Made by a program: the position numbers and the translations under genes
Shown: piece after piece, positions 15,340-20,829 of the stretch
How positions within the stretch are numbered: position 1 is the first letter of the stretch
How the letters are laid out: the number at the start of each line of letters is the position of its first letter
Assembly: GCA_964459845.1 (NCBI GenBank)
Contig: CAYWOC010000035.1
Location: forward strand, 1-20,829
Source of the DNA: CALZFJ01 sp964459845
Lineage (GTDB): Bacteria > Bacteroidota > Bacteroidia > Bacteroidales > Muribaculaceae
DNA: 20,829 bases
Reading direction: 5' to 3'
Notes under the pieces: model-generated
Databases searched by the model: none
Seen by the model: the letters and a program-made list of their open reading frames with translations, nothing else
Told to the model about the DNA's origin: nothing

Positions 15340-17565
15340 ATGGATGTAGAAGGTCTAATCTCCGACCTCGCACTGATACTTGTGCTTGGTGCAATATCGA
15401 CATTGATATTCAAAAAATTAAAGCAGCCTATAGTGCTTGGATATGTCGTAGCTGGATTTATTGCAGGTCCGCACTTCTCATATTTTTTCACCATACACAA
15501 TGAGGCTAATATCGACTTTTGGGCGCAGATAGGTATTATCGTTCTGCTGTTCTCGCTCGGACTTGAGTTCAGTTTCAAGAAATTGATGAACGTGGGCGGC
15601 TCAGCCATTGTCACGGCACTTATAATAGTGGCTGGCATGATGGGGCTTGGTTTCCTTGTGGGGCGTGTGCTTTCATTCAGCAATATCAACTGCCTCTTTC
15701 TTGGCGGAATGCTCTCGATGTCATCTACGACGATTATAATCAAGGCTTTAAACGACTTGAATATGTCGCACAGGCGATTTGTCCCGCATGTGCTTGCCGT
15801 GCTTATATGTGAAGACCTTTTTGCCGTGGTGATGATGGTGCTGCTATCTTCGATAGCCATCAACAACAGTGTGGCTGGTGGCGAGATGCTGATGAGCGTG
15901 CTGAAGCTTGTATTCTTCCTCGTTATATGGTTTTCGGTGGGAGTGTTCATCATTCCGACATTCTTCAAGCATTCGCGCAAACTGATAAACGACGAGATTC
16001 TGCTCGTGGTGGCAATGGGTATGTGCTTCCTTATGGCTGTATTTTCTGTGTATTCAGGCTTCTCGCTCGCGCTTGGAGCATTCATAATGGGATCGATACT
16101 TGCCGGAACTTGCGAGGCGGAGCATATAGAACATGTGGTGAAACCAGTAAAAGACCTTTTTGGAGCGGTGTTCTTCATTTCGGTGGGGATGATGGTGAAT
16201 CCGCAGATTATAATGGAGTATTCAAGCACCATCCTTATTCTCTCGCTTGTGGTGATTGTGGGCATGATAATCTTCGGAACATTCGGAATGCTTGCCACAG
16301 GACAAAGCTTGAAAATCGCCATCGAGTCGGGGTTCAGCCTTACGCAGATAGGAGAATTTGCATTTATCATAGCATCACTCGGCTTGTCGCTGAAAGTGCT
16401 TGACCCTACGCTATATCCAATAGTGGTGGCAGTGTCGGTGATAACCACATTCTTCACACCCTATTTCATAAAGTGGGCAGAGCCTTTCTACAACTGGATA
16501 GAGCCGCATCTGCCGGCACGGCTGACGTATCTGCTTGAAAGATACAGCAAGCAGGAGTCGGTGGTGAGCGAAGAGCGGGAAATCTGGAAAGCCGTGTTGG
16601 GAAGATATGCGTGGAGGGTGATTCTGTATTCATCGCTATTGATAGCCATAATCATAGTGTCAAACAATTATGTGGCACCTATAGTTGATGACATAATCGG
16701 AGCTGAATGGGGCGGAATAGTGACAGCGATTGCCACACTTTCGGTGATGTCGCCATTCCTGCTTGCACTGTCGTTGCCGTCAATCAAGCGCAGCGAGGTG
16801 GAACGTCTTCAAGCAAAATCGGGCAGCAGCTCCACTATGCCGCTCGTGGTGATGACAATTTTCCGCATACTGATAACATTCGGCTTCGTGTCGTGGTATC
16901 TGGGACGTGAGTTCTCGCTTGCCACAGGTGTCACGGTGGGGCTCGCGATAGTGGTTATTCTCGTCATATTCCTGTCGAACAAGGTGCGCAGGCACATGCA
17001 CGACATAGAGTCGCGCTTCATGAGAAATCTCAATGAGCGAGAGCTTCGTCGCAGCGGACATGACAGCAATCTTGTGTCGGATCTTCATGTGGCATATATC
17101 CGTGTGGGCTACAGTTGCCCATTTGTGGGCGACAAGCTGCGCAATTCTGATATTCGCAAGAATTATGGGGTGAATGTGGTGAGCATTCAGCGCGGAGCGC
17201 AGACTTTTCCTATTCCCAATGGAGATATGCGAATATTCCCGGGCGATATGCTTGGCGTGATTGGAAATGACGAGCAGATACAGCGAGTGCTTCCTATCAT
17301 CGAAGATGACCCTAATGCCGCAGCCAATGCCCCAATCGGCGATGATGTAGATGTCAGATTTCTGCCGCTTGAGCTTGGCGACAATTCTCCGCTCATCGGT
17401 AAGAGCTCAGCTTCAGCCCGGCTACGCGACGACTACCAGTCGCTGCTTGTGGCAATCCAGCGTGGCGAGAACGACTACATAAAGCCTACTGGCAATGAAG
17501 TGTTCCAGCCGCACGACATATTGTGGCTCGTAGGCAATGAGAAAAAACTCGCTGAATTGAAATAG
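15340..17565 (+). CDS. Kef/CPA2-type cation:proton antiporter with two RCK_C domains
   Basis: This is an integral membrane protein expected to exchange K+ or Na+ for protons. The first 380 residues form the sodium/hydrogen exchanger domain. It has KQPIVLGYVVAGFIAGP (28-44), SMSSTT near 126-131, an acidic Glu158-Asp159 pair in the membrane at the site where CPA2 proteins carry the ion-binding Asp, and ALGAFIMGSILAG (244-256). A further block of about four membrane spans (about 425-548) follows. The cytoplasmic end has two RCK_C/TrkA_C-like domains, about 582-654 and 671-741, each ending in a PGD/PHD-hhGhhGN pattern. There is no Rossmann RCK_N domain, so NAD(H) control as in KefC is unlikely. 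At 741 residues it is a full-length member. Ion specificity cannot be read from the sequence. Confidence 0.9.
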   Translation: MDVEGLISDLALILVLGAISTLIFKKLKQPIVLGYVVAGFIAGPHFSYFFTIHNEANIDFWAQIGIIVLLFSLGLEFSFKKLMNVGGSAIVTALIIVAGMMGLGFLVGRVLSFSNINCLFLGGMLSMSSTTIIIKALNDLNMSHRRFVPHVLAVLICEDLFAVVMMVLLSSIAINNSVAGGEMLMSVLKLVFFLVIWFSVGVFIIPTFFKHSRKLINDEILLVVAMGMCFLMAVFSVYSGFSLALGAFIMGSILAGTCEAEHIEHVVKPVKDLFGAVFFISVGMMVNPQIIMEYSSTILILSLVVIVGMIIFGTFGMLATGQSLKIAIESGFSLTQIGEFAFIIASLGLSLKVLDPTLYPIVVAVSVITTFFTPYFIKWAEPFYNWIEPHLPARLTYLLERYSKQESVVSEEREIWKAVLGRYAWRVILYSSLLIAIIIVSNNYVAPIVDDIIGAEWGGIVTAIATLSVMSPFLLALSLPSIKRSEVERLQAKSGSSSTMPLVVMTIFRILITFGFVSWYLGREFSLATGVTVGLAIVVILVIFLSNKVRRHMHDIESRFMRNLNERELRRSGHDSNLVSDLHVAYIRVGYSCPFVGDKLRNSDIRKNYGVNVVSIQRGAQTFPIPNGDMRIFPGDMLGVIGNDEQIQRVLPIIEDDPNAAANAPIGDDVDVRFLPLELGDNSPLIGKSSASARLRDDYQSLLVAIQRGENDYIKPTGNEVFQPHDILWLVGNEKKLAELK

Positions 17566-17567
17566 CT

Positions 17568-18923
17568 TCAGAAATTCAGCAGCCCCAGGTCATAGAGGAA
17601 AATCAGAGCTATGCTGATGGGGGCGATATAGCGCATGCAGAAGTATATAGGGCGTTTCAGCGTGATGCGTCGAACACCATAGTCGGTGAGCTGCTCATCT
17701 ACGATTTTGCGGTCGATAATCCACCCTACAAAAATCGACAATGCCATACCGCCAACTGGCAGCAGCACATTCGACGAAACATAGTCAAAGAGCTCGAACA
17801 TTGTCATCCCGAAAATCTTGAAGTCGCCAAGCACATTGAACGACAATGCGCATATCGTGCCGAACACGAGAGCTATGGCTGTGTTTAGCGCAGTGGCTTT
17901 GTTGCGGCTGAGCTTGCGCTCTTCGGTGAAATAGCTGATTGATATTTCGCTCATGGATATAGTAGATGTTATGGATGCGAAAAACAGCAGCAGGAAGAAT
18001 GCAATCGACCAGAAATATCCTCCTGGCATCTGCTGGAAGATGCTTGGCAATATCTCAAACACCAGTTTTGGACCGGCAGTCGGCTCAAGCCCGAATGAGA
18101 ACACGGCAGGGAAGATTATGATTCCGGCAAGGACAGCCACAAGCGTGTCGAGAGCTGCTATGATGGTCGCGCTGCGCACGATAGGTGTCTTGTCGGAGAA
18201 ATAGGACGCATAGGTGAGCAGACAGGTCAGTCCAAGGCTTAGCGAGAAAAAAGCCTGTCCCATAGCACCGAGAACTACATGCGATGTAATCTTGGAGAAA
18301 TCGGGGTTGAATAAGAAATCAAGACCTCGCCGTGCGTCGGGCAGCATAAGCGAATTGATGCAGAATATCACAAGGATGACAAAAAGCACTGGCATTAAGA
18401 TATTGGAAATTCGCTCGATGCCTTTTTCCACTCCTCGCCGCAAAACAAGGAAATTGAGCAGAAGAAACAGTATTGTCCATGCCACCGAGCGTACTGGGCT
18501 TGCAGTGAACTCGCCGAAAATATGCGCATACTCCTGCGAGGTGTGTCCACTAAGCCCGCCAACAACCGACTGATAGAGGTATTCCACAATCCAGCCAGCC
18601 ACCACCGAGTAGAAGCTGAGAATCATGAGCGAAGCCAATATGCCCACATACGATACCCAGTGGAATCTTGTGTGCGGGGCAAGTGTCTTGAGGGCAGTGA
18701 GTGCATTGCGGTGGGTGGAGCGGCCTATGACAAACTCAGCAATCATCACTGGGATGCCGAGCAGCAGCACACACAGCAGATATAGCATCAAGAAAGCTCC
18801 GCCGCCGTGTTCGCCAGCTTCGTAAGGGAATCTCCATATATTACCAAGTCCTACCGCCGAACCGACTGTGGCGGCTATCACGCCTAAGCGTGTGGCGAAT
18901 TGTGCGCGTGTTGTCTTAGCCAT
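17568..18923 (-). CDS. Sodium-dependent transporter, NSS/SNF family (second copy)
   Basis: This is a LeuT-fold symporter that would use the Na+ gradient to import amino acids or related solutes across the inner membrane. The TM1 signature AATVGSAVGLGNIWRFP (17-33) includes the unwound Na+/substrate site, and GQAFFSLSLGL (222-232) is the TM6 unwound site. Asp259 in TM7 (ALDTLVAVLAG) is an acidic residue near the position that replaces chloride in chloride-independent bacterial members. At 451 residues it is the short bacterial form, probably with 11 spans. It is the last gene of a minus-strand operon, 30 nt after the small membrane protein gene, and is a diverged paralogue of the transporter at the operon start. 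Its stop is 2 bp from the antiporter stop. The substrate is unknown. Confidence 0.93.
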   Translation of the reverse strand: MAKTTRAQFATRLGVIAATVGSAVGLGNIWRFPYEAGEHGGGAFLMLYLLCVLLLGIPVMIAEFVIGRSTHRNALTALKTLAPHTRFHWVSYVGILASLMILSFYSVVAGWIVEYLYQSVVGGLSGHTSQEYAHIFGEFTASPVRSVAWTILFLLLNFLVLRRGVEKGIERISNILMPVLFVILVIFCINSLMLPDARRGLDFLFNPDFSKITSHVVLGAMGQAFFSLSLGLTCLLTYASYFSDKTPIVRSATIIAALDTLVAVLAGIIIFPAVFSFGLEPTAGPKLVFEILPSIFQQMPGGYFWSIAFFLLLFFASITSTISMSEISISYFTEERKLSRNKATALNTAIALVFGTICALSFNVLGDFKIFGMTMFELFDYVSSNVLLPVGGMALSIFVGWIIDRKIVDEQLTDYGVRRITLKRPIYFCMRYIAPISIALIFLYDLGLLNF

Positions 18924-18953
18924 TGTAATTGTTTATTATGTGGGTCTTAGTTA

Positions 18954-19250
18954 TCAAAAAGTGTTTATTGGTCGCTGAGAGTTGTCGGCACTCTTGCGTC
19001 TATGCGATGCTGGTCGGTGGGCTGACTTTGCCCTTTTTTTATGTGTGGAGTCGATTCGAGCAGAATCCAGTGCGCATCGCAGTTGCTCAATCTGCTGCAA
19101 GTCGGTCTCGCTTATTGTGGCAGAGCCGTTGCCAGAGCCTATGTTCCCGACCAAATACCTTGCCAACAAAGCTGCCGCTATCAAGATGATGATGGCGAGC
19201 AGCGCAGTGCGTTGCCGCATTGACATAGCTGATTTCTGAAACCGCCTCAT
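18954..19250 (-). CDS. Small basic single-pass membrane protein coupled to NSS transporter
   Basis: I do not recognise a family. The 98-residue protein has a positively charged N-terminus (Arg2, Arg3, Lys6, Arg12, Arg14), one hydrophobic span (about 15-34, TALLAIIILIAAALLARYLV), a Gly/Ser linker (35-47), a short, mildly acidic segment that may be helical (48-67), and a Lys/Arg/Ser-rich tail (70-93). I chose the ATG at 19250 because it overlaps the upstream transporter stop as ATGA (19250-19247) and has GGAG 2 nt before it, the pattern of translational coupling. The frame stays open upstream to 19346, but that part lies inside the transporter and looks non-coding. The next transporter starts 30 nt after its stop. 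It could be an accessory subunit of one or both transporters; this is inference. Confidence 0.72.
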   Translation of the reverse strand: MRRFQKSAMSMRQRTALLAIIILIAAALLARYLVGNIGSGNGSATISETDLQQIEQLRCALDSARIDSTHKKRAKSAHRPASHRRKSADNSQRPINTF

Positions 19251-20641
19251 GCTCCAATAAGATTGATGAGTTGCGACACGAGTATTGCGGCAATCAAGAC
19301 TGGGCAGATGAACTTCACAAGGAACTGCACGAAAGGTGCTGCCCAAGAGTTGAACGAACCATAGTTGGTGAGCTCATTGCGGATAAAGTTGCGGTGCAGC
19401 ACCCAGCCCACATAGAAGCAGATGCCTATTGCGCTCATCGGCAATATTAGATTAGTCGTAATCGAATCGAGGAAGTCAAATACCGCAAGACCGGCAATTT
19501 TAAGGCTCGGTACGGCTCCGAGCGATAGCGAGCATATCGCACTGGTCAGAAACAGTGGCAGCAATATTATGAGGCAAGCCCTTGTGCGGCGCATCTTGAA
19601 GCGGTCGCGCAGGAATGCTATAGACACTTCGGCGATGGAAACTGTGGATGTGACAGTGGCGATGAACAGCAGCAAGAAGAACATTATAGCCCAAATCTGC
19701 GAGCCGCTCATCTGTGTGAAAATCCCCGGCAGTGTTACGAATACGAGAGTAGTTCCGGCAAGTCCATCGGGATTGTCGGCAAGACCGAAACTTGCCACGG
19801 CAGGAAATATGATAAGTCCCATAAGCACAGCCACGAGAAAGTCGCAAGCCGACACAGTGACAGCCGTGCGCGTCATCATAGTCTTTTTAGGAAAATAAGA
19901 AGCATAGGTCACAAGTATTCCCATTCCGAGACTCAGAGAGAAGAACGCCTGTCCAAGTGCGCTAATAACGACACTGCTCGTGATTTTAGAAAAATCGGGT
20001 TTCAGGAAGAACTTCACGCCCTCCATCGAGCCGGGAAGCGACAGCGATATGCAGCAGAATATCAGCAGCAGCACGAAAAGCACAGGCATCAGCACGTTAG
20101 ACAGCTTCTCGATACCCTTCTGTACACCTTTTATCAAGATATAAAGATTTATCAATATCATCACATAAGTCCAGATGACCGGTTTTGTCGGAGAAGAAAT
20201 CAAGTTGTTCATCTGCTGCGTGAAAACAGCACTGTTGGCAACCGAGCCCGCCGCAGCGTCAATTCCGTCAAACAATCCGCCAGTGACCGACTGGATGAGA
20301 TATTCCAGCGACCATCCAGCCACCACCATATAGTAAGGCAAAATCAAGTAGGAAGCGAGCAGTCCCATAGCACCGATAATCCACCATTTCTTCCCTGGCG
20401 TGAGGTGCATGAAAGAACCAACTGAATCTGAGTGGCCCGCACGGCCAAGAGAAAACTCGGCAAGCATTACAGGGATGCCAAGCAACAGCACACATCCCAA
20501 ATATACCAATAAAAACGCTGAGCCGCCACTGCTCTGCACAACACTCGGAAATCGCCAGATGTTTCCTAACCCTACGGCTGAACCTACTGTAGCAGCAATA
20601 ACTCCAATTTTAGATGCAAATCCTGAATTATTATGTGTCAT
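19247..20641 (-). CDS. Sodium-dependent transporter, NSS/SNF family (first copy)
   Basis: This is a LeuT-fold Na+-coupled symporter of the inner membrane, probably for an amino acid. TM1 carries AATVGSAVGLGNIWRFP (16-32) and TM6 carries GQAFFSLSLGMG (230-241), the paired unwound helices that bind Na+ and substrate. Asp267 in TM7 (ACDFLVAVLMG) suggests chloride independence, as in other bacterial members with an acidic residue in this region. At 464 residues it has the short form of about 11 spans. It is the first gene of the minus-strand operon, with a promoter candidate about 60 nt upstream. Its stop overlaps the start of the small membrane protein gene by 4 nt. The substrate cannot be told from the sequence. 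Confidence 0.94.
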   Translation of the reverse strand: MTHNNSGFASKIGVIAATVGSAVGLGNIWRFPSVVQSSGGSAFLLVYLGCVLLLGIPVMLAEFSLGRAGHSDSVGSFMHLTPGKKWWIIGAMGLLASYLILPYYMVVAGWSLEYLIQSVTGGLFDGIDAAAGSVANSAVFTQQMNNLISSPTKPVIWTYVMILINLYILIKGVQKGIEKLSNVLMPVLFVLLLIFCCISLSLPGSMEGVKFFLKPDFSKITSSVVISALGQAFFSLSLGMGILVTYASYFPKKTMMTRTAVTVSACDFLVAVLMGLIIFPAVASFGLADNPDGLAGTTLVFVTLPGIFTQMSGSQIWAIMFFLLLFIATVTSTVSIAEVSIAFLRDRFKMRRTRACLIILLPLFLTSAICSLSLGAVPSLKIAGLAVFDFLDSITTNLILPMSAIGICFYVGWVLHRNFIRNELTNYGSFNSWAAPFVQFLVKFICPVLIAAILVSQLINLIGA

Positions 20642-20700
20642 TTTTATAACTAAAAAACTGTATATCTTATGAAATTATCACAATTTCTTGAAAATTTCTG

Positions 20701-20733
20701 CAAAATTAGTAATAATTCGTGTAATTTGCTAAA
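20701..20733 (-). promoter_or_regulatory. Bacteroidetes-type promoter for the NSS transporter operon
   Basis: On the minus strand TAATTTTG (20708-20701) is a perfect -7 element (TAnnTTTG). TTTA (20733-20730) matches three of four -33 bases with a 21-nt spacer. The start would be near 20694, giving a leader of about 50 nt. A second perfect -7-like match (TAAATTTG, 20805-20798) lies further upstream, but its -33 region runs into the window end without a good match. Confidence 0.55.
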
Positions 20734-20829
20734 ACTGCGAAGATTATTTTGCCTAAATGATGAACATTTAGTACTTGGTAGGTTCAATTGGCAAGTGCAA
20801 ATTTAGCAATTTGTTTGAAGAACTCACAT

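Noticed and set aside
15237..16457. Open frame of 406 codons on the minus strand opposite the antiporter
   Set aside because: It is antisense to a well-supported membrane protein gene, has low-complexity Ser/Thr/Ile-rich content and no recognisable domain. Such frames arise opposite hydrophobic genes with few suitable stop-forming codons.
19251..19346. Upstream extension of the small membrane protein to a start at 19346
   Set aside because: The extra 32 residues lie within the conserved end of the transporter gene and lack coding character, while the ATG at 19250 has an ATGA overlap and a GGAG sequence.
19422..19898. Plus-strand frame of 158 codons opposite the first NSS gene
   Set aside because: It is antisense to conserved membrane segments and has no protein-like domain pattern.
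20400..20672. Plus-strand frame of 90 codons opposite the start of the first NSS gene
   Set aside because: Its composition follows the reverse complement of the conserved TM1 region, and it overlaps the transporter promoter and start. It is a shadow frame.

Overview
The window is a chromosomal segment from a Bacteroidota bacterium, most likely order Bacteroidales; I cannot fix the family. The evidence is the protein sequences (RpoB of 1268 residues and RpoC of 1426 residues with Bacteroides-like wording), the gene order tRNA-Thr / tuf / tRNA-Trp / secE / nusG / rplKAJL / rpoBC, the scarcity of Shine-Dalgarno sequences, and promoter candidates of the Bacteroidetes TAnnTTTG type. No mobile element, CRISPR array or sign of recent transfer was found.

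Region 1 (1-12758, all +) is the translation and transcription core. The 3' part of a tRNA-Thr(GGT) is followed by EF-Tu, tRNA-Trp(CCA), SecE, NusG, ribosomal proteins L11, L1, L10 and L7/L12, and the RNA polymerase beta and beta' subunits. Gaps between protein genes are short. Two places carry clear RNA structure: a 10-bp hairpin between tuf and tRNA-Trp, and a tandem pair of hairpins (the second with a U-run) between rplL and rpoB that looks like an attenuator tuning polymerase against ribosomal-protein synthesis. A strong 14-bp-stem terminator ends the cluster after rpoC.

Region 2 (about 12887-15194, +) is a queuosine-precursor operon, queF-queC-queD-queE. It covers the steps from dihydroneopterin triphosphate (QueD) through CPH4 to CDG (QueE), then preQ0 (QueC), then preQ1 (QueF). 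folE, tgt, queA and an epoxyqueuosine reductase are not in the window. A Bacteroidetes-type promoter lies upstream, followed by a leader of about 100 nt with two hairpins and an A-rich tail that does not fit the preQ1 riboswitch classes I know.

Region 3 (15340-17565, +) is a large CPA2/Kef-type cation:proton antiporter with an extra membrane block and two RCK_C-like domains but no nucleotide-binding RCK_N domain.

Region 4 (20733 down to 17568, -) is a probable three-gene operon: an NSS-family sodium-dependent transporter, a 98-residue basic single-pass membrane protein whose start overlaps the transporter stop by 4 nt (ATGA), and a second NSS transporter. This operon converges on the antiporter gene with only 2 bp between stop codons. 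The small coupled protein is the most interesting unexplained item, because an NSS transporter with a small membrane partner has a precedent (MetP/MetS of Corynebacterium). The rest of the window is ordinary housekeeping sequence.
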